Assembly (NCBI RefSeq): GCF_029392895.1
Contig: NZ_CP114200.1
Coordinates: 8,066,501-8,130,500 of the forward strand
Length of the DNA stretch: 64,000 bases
Origin: Streptomyces sp. 71268
Lineage (GTDB): Bacteria; Actinomycetota; Actinomycetes; Streptomycetales; Streptomycetaceae
Reading direction: 5' to 3'
Positions 24,976 to 35,193 of this stretch are shown here, in pieces. Under the pieces are notes generated by a model. The model made no database searches. It was not told the DNA's origin and was given only the letters and a program-made list of their open reading frames with translations. The position numbers and the translations under genes are program-made. Every line of letters begins with the position of its first letter. Within the stretch, counting starts at the first letter, position 1.

Positions 24976-25131
24976 TGGGCGCTGACCGGGTGGTCGCCGG
25001 TCCGCCGGTCCGCGCCGTCAGCCGCGTGCCGTGTCGCGCCCCTTCCGCGCGTGGGAGTAAATGGGAGGGGAAGGGGCAGCCGGTCGATGACGGGCGGATT
25101 GTCCGTGCACGCGAACCACAGGAGTTTCCTC

Positions 25132-25371
25132 ATGGCGTACGACATCACGGCGATGACGGTGCCGCCGATCTACCCGGAGCCCGTGCCGCCCGGCACGCCC
25201 GACCCCGTGCCGCCGACGCCCACGCCGCCCCCCGGCCCCGGGCCGGGCCCGGGACCCGGGCCCGAGCCGGGGCCTGGCCCCGGGCCGGTGCCACCCATTC
25301 CGCCGGACCCGACGCCGGCGCCTGGTCCCACACCGGGGCCCGAGCCGACGCCCCAGCCGGGACCGGCGTAA
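25132..25371 (+). CDS. Proline-rich small protein (79 residues)
   Basis: ATG at 25132 is preceded by a clear caggag RBS, and a very strong hairpin follows 35 bases after the stop, so this is probably a real gene. The product begins MAYDITAMTVPP and then consists almost entirely of Pro, Gly, Glu, Asp and Thr in PxPxP and GPGP patterns, so it is likely extended and disordered. I see no signal peptide, cysteine, lipobox or membrane segment. Low-complexity GC-rich DNA can give such ORFs by chance, but the RBS, terminator and ordinary N-terminal residues argue against it. Function unknown. Confidence 0.6.
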   Translation: MAYDITAMTVPPIYPEPVPPGTPDPVPPTPTPPPGPGPGPGPGPEPGPGPGPVPPIPPDPTPAPGPTPGPEPTPQPGPA

Positions 25372-25406
25372 CCGGCGCCGCACCGGCCGGTCGGCCTCCG
25401 CACCAC

Positions 25407-25440
25407 GGTGCCGCCCGGGGTTCCCGCCCCGGGCGGCACC
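25407..25440 (+). terminator. Strong hairpin after the proline-rich protein gene
   Basis: Perfect 14-bp inverted repeat (25407-25420 with 25427-25440, 6-base loop). It is the longest perfect stem I found in the window. Confidence 0.7.
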
Positions 25441-25697
25441 GTCGCGTCCGGAGCCGGCCGGCCCTCGCGCCCGGCGGCCGCGCGCCTGCCACCGCCTCCG
25501 CTCCGCCGGCTGTCCGCCCGGCGGAGCGGTGTGGCGTCCACCGTGTGAATCGCGCCGTTCGCTGGATGAACTAAGGCGACAACGGGCTGAAATCATGGGT
25601 TTCCCAGGCCAGTTGGCGGTCTAGGCTAAGCGGCGGGGCATAGGGCGACGGCACGAGGACGCGCGAACGCGCGAAGCAGAACGGAGCATGACCTGCC

Positions 25698-26750
25698 ATG
25701 CCCACATCGTCCGCGGACATTTACCACGTGCCAGGCGAGCAGGCGGACTGGACGCCCGACACCGACCCTGTGCCGCTGCACCGCCTCTCGGTGCCGGCCC
25801 CCAACGTCCTGCCGTTCGCGATCGGCACCTTCGACACCATCGGCCCGCTGTCCCGGGCCACCTTCCCGCACCGGCACACGTTCTACGAGCTGCTCTACGT
25901 CACCTCCGGGACGGGCACCCACGTCATCGAACAGGTCCCCTGGCGGCTGCGACCACCCCATCTGTGCGTGATCGCCCCGGGCCAGGTGCACTACTGGGCC
26001 GGCGTGCGTGACCTACAGGGGTGGGTCGTCCTGTTCACCGACGACTTCCTGCTGGCCCACCCGGAGGACCGGGCCGCGCTGCGCCGGCTGGCCGAGCGGC
26101 CGTGGCTGCACCCCGACCCCGCCACGGCGCCGGCGCTCGCGTCGCTCATCTCCGACATGGGTCGGGAGTTCCGCGACCGCGAGGACGGGTTCATCACGGT
26201 GCTGCGCTCCTATCTGCACGTGTTGGTCGTCCGCGCCCAGCGGCTGCCCGGCGCGCTGCCGCCCGAGGAGGAGGCCGTCGGCAGGTCGACCGCCGTGGCC
26301 CGGCAGTTCTCCCAGTTACTGACGATGCACACGCGCAGCGGGGGCGCCGCGCTCTCCTCGCGCTCCACCGGGGGCGGCAGCGGTGGGGGACGGGCCGCCG
26401 TGCGCGCGACCGTCGGGGCGTACGCCGTGCGGATCGGGGTCTCGGTGGGCTATCTGACCGAGGCCGTCAAGCGCACCACCGGACGCACCCCCGGCCAACT
26501 GATCCGGGAGGCGGAGATCCGCGAGGCCAAGCGGCTGCTCGCGGCCACCGGCCTGACCGTCAGCCAGGTCGCCCGCGAGGTGGGCTTCGCCGACCCGGCG
26601 TACTTCTGCCGCTTCTTCCGCCGCGAAACGGGGCTCAGCCCGGGGGACTTCCGCCGTCAGGCGGACCGCGACCCGCTGCCACCGGCGCCTTCTCCGGGGA
26701 CCGGAGGGAATCACCACGTTCGCCGAACCGAGTCCATCGACCGGCCCTGA
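25698..26750 (+). CDS. AraC-family transcriptional regulator with a TTA codon
   Basis: 350 residues. The N-terminal cupin-like sensor domain (about 45-140; FPHRHTFYELLYV is typical of AraC_binding) is followed by a linker and a C-terminal double helix-turn-helix (about 245-325; SVGYLTEAVKRTTGRTP and VAREVGFADPAYFCRFFRR). Codon 207 (26316-26318) is TTA, one of only two I noticed in likely genes here; translation would need the bldA tRNA. A gene for an exported intradiol dioxygenase starts 75 bp downstream in the same direction and is the obvious candidate target. Confidence 0.92.
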   Translation: MPTSSADIYHVPGEQADWTPDTDPVPLHRLSVPAPNVLPFAIGTFDTIGPLSRATFPHRHTFYELLYVTSGTGTHVIEQVPWRLRPPHLCVIAPGQVHYWAGVRDLQGWVVLFTDDFLLAHPEDRAALRRLAERPWLHPDPATAPALASLISDMGREFRDREDGFITVLRSYLHVLVVRAQRLPGALPPEEEAVGRSTAVARQFSQLLTMHTRSGGAALSSRSTGGGSGGGRAAVRATVGAYAVRIGVSVGYLTEAVKRTTGRTPGQLIREAEIREAKRLLAATGLTVSQVAREVGFADPAYFCRFFRRETGLSPGDFRRQADRDPLPPAPSPGTGGNHHVRRTESIDRP

Positions 26751-26825
26751 GCGCTCCGCATAGGTTCAGTCCCGCTCGTACGGCCAGCACGACTCACCCC
26801 CAAAAAAGACCGCGGGAGGAACACC

Positions 26826-27503
26826 GTGGAAGGCGAGAACACCCAAGACCCCACGAACACGCACGAGGGCTCGCGCAGAGGCATGACCCGCAAGACGCTG
26901 CTCAAGGCGGCGCTCGCGGCGGCCCCCCTGCCGATCGTGCTCGGCGGCGTCTCCTGGGCGAAGGACGACCGGACGCCCTCGGGGCAGCCGCTCGCGCCCA
27001 CCCCGTACTGCGACGACAACGACAGCCCGACGCCGCCGCAGATGGAAGGCCCGTACTTCAAGCCCAACTCGCCCCGGCGCACCTCGCTGCTGGAGGCGGG
27101 GGTGACGGGCACCAAGCTGACGCTGACCGGCTACGTGTTCGGCCTCGCGTGCCGGCCCATAGCCAACGCGCTGCTCGACTTCTGGCAGGCGGACGTGCGC
27201 GGCGCGTACGACAACCGCGGCTTCCGGCTGCGCGGTCACCAGTACACCGACGCCCAGGGCGCCTTCAAGCTGGAGACCATCGTCCCGGGCCTCTACCCGG
27301 GCCGCACCCGGCACATCCACGTCAAGGTGCAGGCCCCGAACCGGCCCATCCTCACCACCCAGCTCTACTTCCCGGGTGAGCCGGGCAACAACAGCGACCC
27401 GATCTTCCACCCGGCGCTGCTGATGAACATCTCCAACGGTGGCGGCGGCAAGCTGGCGAAGTTCGACTTCCTGCTCAACGTCAACCAGCGGAGCGGTCGC
27501 TGA
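26826..27503 (+). CDS. Exported intradiol ring-cleavage dioxygenase
   Basis: 225 residues from a GTG with a strong gggagga RBS. The N-terminus has a twin-arginine-like signal (SRRGMTRKTLLKAALAA), so the protein is probably exported or lipid-independent cell-wall associated. The catalytic domain shows the intradiol signature MEGPYFKP, Tyr in RGAYDN, and RTRHIHVKV with the expected Fe(III) ligands of catechol-type dioxygenases. Cytosolic catechol or protocatechuate dioxygenases lack such a signal; extracellular forms are thought to act on plant- or lignin-derived aromatics. Probably under control of the adjacent AraC regulator. Confidence 0.9.
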   Translation: MEGENTQDPTNTHEGSRRGMTRKTLLKAALAAAPLPIVLGGVSWAKDDRTPSGQPLAPTPYCDDNDSPTPPQMEGPYFKPNSPRRTSLLEAGVTGTKLTLTGYVFGLACRPIANALLDFWQADVRGAYDNRGFRLRGHQYTDAQGAFKLETIVPGLYPGRTRHIHVKVQAPNRPILTTQLYFPGEPGNNSDPIFHPALLMNISNGGGGKLAKFDFLLNVNQRSGR

Positions 27504-27769
27504 GCCGTCGCCCTTCGCCGGGCACCTGAACACCTGAGCACGTGACCCACCGTTGGTGCTGTCCGCTGCCCCTGCACCACTTCCCCACACGCCGCGCGGC
27601 GCGGCTGGTGCGCACGCGCCGCGCGGTCAGGGCAACGGCACGGTGGAACGGGCACCGCCCGCTCGCCTTCTCACGTGAGGCGAGCGGTGCGGCGCGATCT
27701 TTGGCATCGTGGGACGGGCGAGCCTCCCCGCTCTTCGCCCGCCCGCCCCACGCCTCGCGGAGGTGCCCG

Positions 27770-28186
27770 ATGATCCTCGCCCTCGTGCTCGACTGCTCCG
27801 ATCCGGACGCGCTGGCCCCGTTCTGGGCGCAGGCGCTCGGCTACCGGGTGGTCCGCGCTAACGCGCCCTACGTCGCCCTCGGCGATCCCCATGGCGTCGG
27901 CCCCGAACTGCTGTTGCAGCGGGTGCCCGAGCCCAAACGCGGCAAGAACCGGATGCACCTGGACCTGCGGGTGCCCAGGATGGAACCCGAACTGGCCCGG
28001 CTGCGCGCCCTCGGCGCGCGAGCGGTACGCGGCCCCTTCGACGACGAAGGGTGGCTGACGACGGTTCTGCTGGACCCGGAGGGCAACGAGTTCTGCGTGC
28101 TGGAGGTGCCGCCGGACGAGGCGCACCCCGCCGACCAGCGGCCCGACGCGGCCGAAAGTCCCGCGCCGGACGGCCCGTCGAGCTAG
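27770..28186 (+). CDS. VOC-family (glyoxalase-like) protein
   Basis: 138 residues. ATG at 27770 has cggagg upstream and begins at the first fold strand (ILALVLDCSDPDALAPFWAQ). One VOC beta-alpha-beta-beta-beta repeat pair is visible, ending DPEGNEFCVLE, which is typical of actinobacterial small VOC proteins. No specific substrate can be read from it. It converges on the membrane-protein gene with only five bases between stops. Confidence 0.85.
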   Translation: MILALVLDCSDPDALAPFWAQALGYRVVRANAPYVALGDPHGVGPELLLQRVPEPKRGKNRMHLDLRVPRMEPELARLRALGARAVRGPFDDEGWLTTVLLDPEGNEFCVLEVPPDEAHPADQRPDAAESPAPDGPSS

Positions 28187-28191
28187 TCGAG

Positions 28192-28758
28192 CTAGCGGCG
28201 CTCCTTCGCCCGATCCGGCTCGCGCCCGCGCCCGTTGCGGCGCAACCAGTACGCCGGCAGGAACCAGCAGCAGGTGAACCAGACCAGCACGGCGCCCACC
28301 AACCAGCCCGCCATGGCGTCGGTGACCACCACGCGCAGGATGAGCAGAAGTGCCGAACCGAGCGTGCACAGCAGCAGGATCAGGCCGATCAGCGTGCAGC
28401 GGGAGGCCCAGATCACGGTCTGTGGCTTGACGCCCCAGCCGGTGACGAAGCGGTGGATGGAGACCGGGGCGATCAACGCGCCGGTGGTCGCGGCGCCGAG
28501 CAGCACGGTGACCACGTAGATGTTGCGGTTGGTGTCCGACAGGTCGGGGAAGCGCGGCGTGAAGGCGACCGTGAGCAGGAACGCCAGCAGGATCTGCACG
28601 CCCGTCTGCGCGACGCGCACCTCCTGCAGGAGTTCGACCCACCGCCGGTCCGCGCGCTCGTCCTGACTCTCCTGCCGCCCGCTGCCTCCCGGTATTCGCT
28701 CTGGTTCGGGGCCGTGCTCGGCGTCGCCGGGGTTCCGGGCGGATGTTCCCTGGTTCAC
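28192..28758 (-). CDS. DUF6328-like four-helix membrane protein
   Basis: 188 residues from a GTG whose GTGA overlaps the stop of the phosphoketolase gene, indicating translational coupling. A GTG two codons earlier is possible. After a charged 55-residue N-terminus come four hydrophobic segments, separated by [10 protein letters not shown] and RFVTGWGVK loops. The pattern matches small actinobacterial membrane proteins of the DUF6328 type. Function unknown. Confidence 0.8.
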   Translation of the reverse strand: MNQGTSARNPGDAEHGPEPERIPGGSGRQESQDERADRRWVELLQEVRVAQTGVQILLAFLLTVAFTPRFPDLSDTNRNIYVVTVLLGAATTGALIAPVSIHRFVTGWGVKPQTVIWASRCTLIGLILLLCTLGSALLLILRVVVTDAMAGWLVGAVLVWFTCCWFLPAYWLRRNGRGREPDRAKERR

Positions 28759-31130
28759 GTCCACGACCAGTTCCTCACCTCGGGCAGATCCTCTCCGTAC
28801 TCTCTGATGTACGCGTGGTGCTCGGCGCGCTTGTCGTTCATGCGCTGGCGCACCGCGATGGCCGTCAGCGCCAGCCCCGGAACACGGTCGATGACGTCCA
28901 TGACCAACCGGTAGCGGTCCATGTCGTTGCGGACGACCATGTCGAACGGGGTGGTCGTGGTGCCCTCCTCCTTGTAGCCGCGGACGTGCAGGTTGTCGTG
29001 GCCGGCGCGGCGGTAGGTCATGCGGTGGATCAGCCACGGATAGCCGTGGTAGGCGAAGATCACCGGCTTGTCGGTGGTGAACACGGCCTCGTAGGCGCTG
29101 TCCGGCAGCCCGCTCGGGTGGTCGCGCGGCGGCAGCAGCCGCATCAGGTCCACGACGTTGACCACTCGCACCGCCAGCTTGGGCAGGAACGCCCGCAACA
29201 GCGACGCCGCGGCCATCACCTCCATGGTCGGCACGTCGCCGGCGGCGGCCAGTACGACGTCCGGCTCCCGCCCGGTGTCGGTGCCCGCCCAGTCCCACAC
29301 GCTGACGCCCCGGTGGACGTGGTGGACGGCGTCCTCGACGGACAGCCAGTCGAACGAGGGTTGCTTGCCCGCCGCGACGATGTTGATCCGGTCCCGCGTG
29401 TCCAGCGTCTGCTGGGCCACCGCCAGCAGCGAGTTGGTGTCCGGTGGCAGGTAGACCCGGATGGTGTGCGGGTCCTTGTTGACCATGTGGTCGATGAAGC
29501 CCGGGTCCTGGTGCGAGAAGCCGTTGTGGTCCTGCCGCCACACGTGCGAGGTCAGCAGGTAGTTGAGGGAGGCGATCGGCATCCGCCAGGGCAGCTCGCG
29601 CGACACCTTCAGCCACTTGGCGTGCTGGTTGGCCATCGAGGTGACGATGTGGATGAACGCCTCGTACGACGAGAACAGGCCGTGCCGCCCGGTCAGCAGG
29701 TACCCCTCGAGCCAACCCTGACAGTTGTGCTCCGAGAGCATCTCAAGGACCCGTCCGTCGCGGGCCAGGTTCTCGTCCACCGACAGGATCTCCTCCTGCC
29801 AGCCCTTCCCGCTCGCCTCGTACACGTCCTGGAGCCGGTTGGAGGCCGTCTCGTCCGGTCCGAAGACGCGGAAGTCCCGCCGCTCGTCGGTGGCCCGCAG
29901 CACGTCCCGCAGCAGCGCGCCGAGGGCCCGGGTCGGCTCGTGGAGCGTGGTGCCGGGCTTGATGACCTCGACGGCGTAGCGGTGGATGTCGGGCAGCGGC
30001 AGCGAGCGCAGTAGCCGGCCGCCGTTGGCGTGCGGGTTGGAGCCCAGGCGTCGGTCACCGCTCGGCACGTGGCCCAGCACCTCGGGGCGCGGCCGGCCGT
30101 GCTCGTCGAAGAGTTCCTCCGGGCGGTACGAGCGCAGCCACGCCTCCAGCTGCGCCAGGTGCTCGGGGTTCTCGCGCAGCCCGGACAGCGGGACCTGGTG
30201 GGAGCGCCAGGTGTTCTCGACCGGCTGCCCGTCCACCTCCTTCGGGCCCGTCCAACCCTTGGGCGTGCGCAGCACGATCATCGGCCAGCGGGGCCGGGTG
30301 GCGCCGGCCGAGCCGCGCGACCTGGCCTCCTGCTGGTGGGCGGCGATGCGGTCCAGGGCGGTGTCCAGCGCGGCGGCGAGCTGCTGGTGTACCTCCAGCG
30401 GCTCGTCGCCGCTGACGTAGAGCGGGTCGTGCCCGTAGCCGCGCAGCAGGTCGTCGAGTTCCCGCCGCGGCAGTCTGGCCAGCACCGTCGGGTTGGCGAT
30501 CTTGTAGCCGTTGAGGTGCAGGATGGGCAGGACCGCGCCGTCGTGCACCGGGTCGAGGAACTTGTTCCCGTGCCAGCCGGTGGCCAGCGGGCCGGTCTCC
30601 GCCTCGCCGTCGCCGACGATGGCCGCGACCAGCAGGTCGGGGTTGTCGAACGCGGCGCCGTAGGCGTGGCTGAGCGAGTAACCCAGCTCGCCACCCTCGT
30701 GGATCGAGCCGGGTGTCTCGGGCGCCACGTGGCTGGGCACCCCGCCGGGGAAGGAGAACTGCCGGAACAGGCGGGCCATCCCCGCCCCGTCGCGCGGCAC
30801 GTCCCGGTAGACCTCCGAGTAGCTCCCGTCCAGCCAGCAGCAGGCCACCGTGGCCGGCCCGCCGTGGCCGGGGCCCGTGATGTGGATGGCGTTCAGGTCC
30901 CTGGCGGAGATGACGCGGTTCAGGTGCGCGTAGACCAGGTTGAGCCCCGGGCTCGTACCCCAGTGGCCCAGCAGCCGCGGCTTGATGTGCTCCGGACTCA
31001 GCGGCTCGGTGAGGAGCGGGTTGCCCAACAGGTAGATCTGGCCGACGGCCAGGTAGTTGGCGGCCCGCCAGTACCGGTCCACCGTGGCGAGGTCGTGGTC
31101 GGACAACGGGTGGGAAGGGGGTGTGGCCAT
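28755..31130 (-). CDS. xfp: Xylulose-5-phosphate/fructose-6-phosphate phosphoketolase
   Basis: 791 residues, the normal length for the family. Start ATG at 31130 with gaaggag upstream. It aligns by eye end to end with XFP enzymes: [15 protein letters not shown] near the start, [28 protein letters not shown] and [15 protein letters not shown] in the thiamine-diphosphate region, and a C-terminal third with [10 protein letters not shown]. It cleaves xylulose-5-phosphate (or fructose-6-phosphate) with phosphate to acetyl phosphate plus a triose or tetrose phosphate in the cytosol. It is coupled to a small membrane protein downstream. Confidence 0.96.
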   Translation of the reverse strand: MATPPSHPLSDHDLATVDRYWRAANYLAVGQIYLLGNPLLTEPLSPEHIKPRLLGHWGTSPGLNLVYAHLNRVISARDLNAIHITGPGHGGPATVACCWLDGSYSEVYRDVPRDGAGMARLFRQFSFPGGVPSHVAPETPGSIHEGGELGYSLSHAYGAAFDNPDLLVAAIVGDGEAETGPLATGWHGNKFLDPVHDGAVLPILHLNGYKIANPTVLARLPRRELDDLLRGYGHDPLYVSGDEPLEVHQQLAAALDTALDRIAAHQQEARSRGSAGATRPRWPMIVLRTPKGWTGPKEVDGQPVENTWRSHQVPLSGLRENPEHLAQLEAWLRSYRPEELFDEHGRPRPEVLGHVPSGDRRLGSNPHANGGRLLRSLPLPDIHRYAVEVIKPGTTLHEPTRALGALLRDVLRATDERRDFRVFGPDETASNRLQDVYEASGKGWQEEILSVDENLARDGRVLEMLSEHNCQGWLEGYLLTGRHGLFSSYEAFIHIVTSMANQHAKWLKVSRELPWRMPIASLNYLLTSHVWRQDHNGFSHQDPGFIDHMVNKDPHTIRVYLPPDTNSLLAVAQQTLDTRDRINIVAAGKQPSFDWLSVEDAVHHVHRGVSVWDWAGTDTGREPDVVLAAAGDVPTMEVMAAASLLRAFLPKLAVRVVNVVDLMRLLPPRDHPSGLPDSAYEAVFTTDKPVIFAYHGYPWLIHRMTYRRAGHDNLHVRGYKEEGTTTTPFDMVVRNDMDRYRLVMDVIDRVPGLALTAIAVRQRMNDKRAEHHAYIREYGEDLPEVRNWSWT

Positions 31131-31519
31131 GCAGCGGGCCTTTCTCCTTCGGGGACGTCGACGGTCTCCGACTACCCAGCCTGGCTCCGGTATGCCGACC
31201 GCGCGAGCCAGGTCCGCGTCGGCGGCGGGCGCCGGCACCCGATCGGCGGGCCCGTGACCAGCGACGGAGGGCGAACCGGCCACCTACGGTCGGTGACGGG
31301 CCACGCGCCGGAGAGGGCCACCCCACCCGGCGGGTGCCGGCTGGTCGCGGGGGTTTCCGGCGGCACGGGGGAGGCGGGGCTGAGGGACGCGTTTGCGGGG
31401 TACCCGCAGGGCCTGCATGGTCGAACGACGGGGTCACGGCCCGCGCGCCCTGCCGGGTGCTCGCGCGGCGCGGGAAGACGGCGGGTGGCCCCGCGCACCG
31501 CGAACCAAGGAGGCACCGC

Positions 31520-32920
31520 ATGCCCATCGCCACCGTGAACCCGGCGACCGGCGAGACCCTGATGAGCTTCGACGCACTGAGCCAGGAGGCGGTGCGCGAG
31601 CGGCTCGACCGGGCCGAGGCGGCCTTCGCCGACTACCGCACGACGAGCTTCGCCCACCGCGCCGAGCTGCTGAACCGGGCCGCCGACCTGTTGGAGGCGG
31701 ACCAGGAGGCGATCGCGCGCACCGTCACCACCGAGATGGGCAAGCCGCTGGGCGCCGCCCGGGCCGAGGCCGCCAAGTGCGTGAAGGCGATGCGCTGGTA
31801 CGCCCGGCACGCCGAGCACCTGCTCGCCGACGAGCAGCCGGCGCCCGACGACGTCGCGGACTCCGGCGCGGTCCGCGCCTTCGTGCGCTACCGGCCGATC
31901 GGCCCGGTGCTGGCCGTCATGCCGTGGAACTTCCCGATCTGGCAGGTGGTGCGGTTCGCCGCGCCCGCCCTGATGGCCGGCAACGTGGGCCTGCTCAAGC
32001 ACGCGTCGAACGTCCCGCAGACCGCGCTGTACCTGGAGGAGCTGTTCCGCAGGGCGGGGTTCCCGGCGGGTGTCTTCCAGACGCTCCTGGTGGGCTCGGG
32101 TGCCATCGAGGGCATCCTGCGCGATCCACGGGTGGTGGCGGCGACCCTGACCGGCAGTGAGCCCGCCGGGCGGTCGGTGGCCGCGATCGCCGGCGACGAG
32201 ATCAAGAAGACCGTCCTGGAGCTGGGCGGCAGCGACCCGTACCTGGTGCTGCCGTCGGCCGACGTGGAGCGCGCGGCGCGCACGGCCGTCACCGCGCGGA
32301 CCCAGAACGCGGGCCAGTCCTGCATCGCCGCCAAGCGCTTCATCGTGCACGAGAAGGTCTACGACGCGTTCGCCGACGCGTTCGTGGCGGGCATGCGGGC
32401 GCTGCGCGTCGGTGACCCGACGGACGAGGCCACCGACGTCGGCCCGCTGTCCAGCGAGGCGGGCCGCGCCGACCTGGAGGAGCTGGTCGACGACGCGCTG
32501 CGGCACGGGGCGAACGCCCTGTGCGGCGCCCGCCGCCCGCCGGACCAGCCGGCCGGCTGGTTCTACGAGCCGACCGTGCTCAGCCACCTCAGCGCCGACA
32601 TGCGCATCCACCGGGAGGAGGCGTTCGGGCCGGTCGCGTCGCTGTACCGGGTGGCCGACCTGGACGAGGCGATCGCCCTCGCCAACGACACCTCCTTCGG
32701 GCTCAGCTCCAACGCGTGGACGCGCGACGAGGCCGAGCAGGAGCGGCTCATCCGCGACCTGGCCGCCGGCGGCGTCTTCTTCAACGGCATGACCGCCTCC
32801 CACCCGGCGCTCCCCTTCGGCGGCGTCAAGCGCTCCGGCTACGGGCGCGAGCTGGCCGGCCACGGCATCCGCGAGTTCTGCAACGTCACGACCGTCTGGT
32901 ACGGCCCGCCGAACGGGTGA
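31520..32920 (+). CDS. NAD(P)-dependent succinate-semialdehyde dehydrogenase family
   Basis: 466 residues; ATG preceded by aaggagg. Aldehyde dehydrogenase fold with general base Glu234 (LELGGSDP), nucleophile Cys268 (NAGQSCIAAKR) and the usual C-terminal PFGGVKRSGYGRE. The N-terminal INPATGE-like opening (VNPATGETL) and length fit the GabD/Sad group, which oxidises succinate semialdehyde to succinate. The neighbouring decarboxylase-family gene converges on it. Exact aldehyde substrate is not proven. Confidence 0.92.
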   Translation: MPIATVNPATGETLMSFDALSQEAVRERLDRAEAAFADYRTTSFAHRAELLNRAADLLEADQEAIARTVTTEMGKPLGAARAEAAKCVKAMRWYARHAEHLLADEQPAPDDVADSGAVRAFVRYRPIGPVLAVMPWNFPIWQVVRFAAPALMAGNVGLLKHASNVPQTALYLEELFRRAGFPAGVFQTLLVGSGAIEGILRDPRVVAATLTGSEPAGRSVAAIAGDEIKKTVLELGGSDPYLVLPSADVERAARTAVTARTQNAGQSCIAAKRFIVHEKVYDAFADAFVAGMRALRVGDPTDEATDVGPLSSEAGRADLEELVDDALRHGANALCGARRPPDQPAGWFYEPTVLSHLSADMRIHREEAFGPVASLYRVADLDEAIALANDTSFGLSSNAWTRDEAEQERLIRDLAAGGVFFNGMTASHPALPFGGVKRSGYGRELAGHGIREFCNVTTVWYGPPNG

Positions 32921-32956
32921 GCCGCCCGGACGCGCGCCGCGCCCGGGCGCACCCGA

Positions 32957-34435
32957 TCAGTCCGCCTGGGCCGCGCGCACCAGCACCCGCACCGTGCGCA
33001 GCCGCTCGTCCGCGGCGTCCGGGACGCGCATGCCCGCCTCCACGCCGGTGTGCAGGTAGCGCAGCACCGGCTCGGTGAGTCGCTCGCCCGGCAGCGCGGC
33101 CGGGATGCCCGGCGGGTAGGGCGTGAGCATCTCCGCCGCGATCCGCCCGGCCGCCGCGGACGGCGGTACGTCCTCGGTGGTGCCGAAGTACGCGTCGCGC
33201 GGCAGGCACACCTGCTCCAGCCGCAACTCCGGCGGCGAGGGCACGGCCACCCGTGGCGCGTCCCGCAACTCGTCCGCGTGCGCCACCAGGTCGCGCAGCG
33301 CCGCCAACAGCGGCCGTGTCGTCTCGGCCGAGTCGGCGTGGGTGAGCTGTGTGCTGATCCGCCGGTGGTCGACGAGGTGCACGTCGATCCGGTGGTGCTC
33401 GCGCAGCCACCGCGCCGCCCGGTAGCCGGTGGTGCCCGTCTCGGCGAGGTCGATCACCACCGGCAGCGGGTCGAGGTCCGCGGCGCGCCCGGGCCCGACG
33501 AAGTCGTCGCGGTCGGCCACGTGCAGCCCCGGCAGCGTCTCGATCTCGGCCCGCACCTCCCGGGCCAGGTCGAGCGCGTCGCCGATGAGCTGCTTGCCGT
33601 GCTCGACCATCTGCCGGCGCCAGCCGTCCAGGCCCGCGTAAATCAGCACCGACGGGCTGGTGGTGCCCAGCAGGTCGGCCCGGGAGGCGAGCACCGCGGG
33701 GTCGATCAGGTCCCCGCCGAGGTGGAAGACCGAACCCTGTTCCAGGCCGCTGCCCATCTTGTGGATGCTGGTCACGCACACGTCAGCGCCGGCGTCCATC
33801 GCCCAGGTCGGCAGGTCGGGGTGGAAGGGCAGGTGAGCGCCCCACGCCTCGTCCACGATCAGCGGCCGGCCGCGCCGGTGGCACACCTCGGCGATGGCGG
33901 CCAGGTCCGCGCACGCGCCGTACGGGGTGGGGCTGGTGACCAGCGCGCCACGGGCGTCGGGGTGGGCGGCGAACGCGGCCTCGAACGCCTTCGGGGACGG
34001 CGGGTGCGCCAGCCGGCGTTCCGCGTCCCACTGCGGCTCCACCCACACCGGGCTCACCCCGGAGAGGATCAGACCCGCGACGACGGACTTGTGCGCGTCC
34101 CGGCCGATCAGCAGCTTCTGCTGCGGGCCGGCGACCGACAGCATGGCCGCCTTGACGGACAGCGAGCTGCCGCAGGTGGAGAAGAACGTGAGCCGCGCGT
34201 GCACCGCCTCGGCCATCAACTCCTCGGCCTGCACCAGCACCTGCCGCGACTCCTGGTGGTCGTCGAGGCCCCCGATGGCCAACACGTCCGCGGCGAAGGC
34301 GGCGTCTCCCAGCACGGCCCGCACCCGTGGGTCGGCGCCCCGCGCCTGTTTGTGGCCGGGTGGCGTGTACGAGAGATGTCCGTCGGACTGGTAACGGCTG
34401 AGGGCACGCAGGATCGGCGCTTGGCTTTGGTCCAT
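32957..34435 (-). CDS. Orn/Lys/Arg decarboxylase-family PLP enzyme
   Basis: 492 residues from ATG at 34435 (MDQSQAPIL). Fold-type I PLP enzyme of the Orn/Lys/Arg decarboxylase major domain: TPPGHKQ near residue 25, FFSTCGSSLSVKAA, IVDEAWGAHL with the Asp that contacts the pyridine nitrogen, and SIHKMGSG carrying the PLP lysine. The C-terminal domain has TPYPPGIP, which is characteristic. Likely makes a diamine such as cadaverine or putrescine, or agmatine. It lies divergent from the exopolysaccharide locus across a 758-bp gap. Confidence 0.92.
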   Translation of the reverse strand: MDQSQAPILRALSRYQSDGHLSYTPPGHKQARGADPRVRAVLGDAAFAADVLAIGGLDDHQESRQVLVQAEELMAEAVHARLTFFSTCGSSLSVKAAMLSVAGPQQKLLIGRDAHKSVVAGLILSGVSPVWVEPQWDAERRLAHPPSPKAFEAAFAAHPDARGALVTSPTPYGACADLAAIAEVCHRRGRPLIVDEAWGAHLPFHPDLPTWAMDAGADVCVTSIHKMGSGLEQGSVFHLGGDLIDPAVLASRADLLGTTSPSVLIYAGLDGWRRQMVEHGKQLIGDALDLAREVRAEIETLPGLHVADRDDFVGPGRAADLDPLPVVIDLAETGTTGYRAARWLREHHRIDVHLVDHRRISTQLTHADSAETTRPLLAALRDLVAHADELRDAPRVAVPSPPELRLEQVCLPRDAYFGTTEDVPPSAAAGRIAAEMLTPYPPGIPAALPGERLTEPVLRYLHTGVEAGMRVPDAADERLRTVRVLVRAAQAD

Positions 34436-35193
34436 GCGCCACGGGTTCCCCGCGGACCTGGGGCGTACCACCGAGGTAGGCCGATCGTGGGTCCGTCCGC
34501 GACTCCGCGGCCCGTACGTGATCTCCGTGGCGTGATCTCCCCGCCCGGGGCACTTTGAAGGTGAACGGGCGTCATCCGTCCGCTACGGTGCGCCGCCCGT
34601 CCCCGGCCGGGCCGTCGTGGGGTGGCGCGCGTCACGGGACGGCGAGGGCCGCTGGCCGTCGTGCCAACGAACTCCGCAAAGTGTGCATTCGCGACAGGCG
34701 CCATTCGGCCGACTTCCCGTCGTCACCGTCCGCTATCCGGGCACGGGCCGTGACCGCCCCGTGTCGAGGTGCCTATTGGTCTCGACCACCGGTGCCGCAG
34801 GTCATCCCGGGGAGCTCAGTTGGCCACGCCGGACGGCCCTCGCGCGGCGCCGCGTTCCGGTGCGCGGAGAGCGTCGGTCATGGAACGGCAAGGGCTGACG
34901 AAATCCGGAATGCTACCTCTCCGTACGCCCACGCGGTGCGATCGTCATGCCGCACTATGTGGTGGGCGGCCGACAGGGCGTGACTCCCGGTCGGCTCGTG
35001 ACATGTTCACGACCGTTGCTCGCGGTGCTCCAGACGGCGTGCGTTCGGGGAAGGGGAGCCCCGGTCGTGTGCCCTCCACTTTCCGCTGTCCATCGCCTCG
35101 CGCCGCCGTGGCGTGCTCCGGCACGCCGTGGTGCGCGACTGTTGACGAGTCGGCGCTCCCACCGGCGCCGACCATCCCTGGGGGGATGTCTCC
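34436..35193. other. 758-bp divergent intergenic region
   Basis: Lies between the decarboxylase and the secreted deacetylase genes. I see no credible gene, repeat or hairpin; it should contain both promoters and has somewhat lower GC around 34680-35000. Confidence 0.5.

Noticed and set aside
34555..34983. Plus-strand ORF in the 34.4-35.2 kb gap
   Set aside because: No RBS or domain; other frames are equally open, so I treat the gap as promoter DNA.
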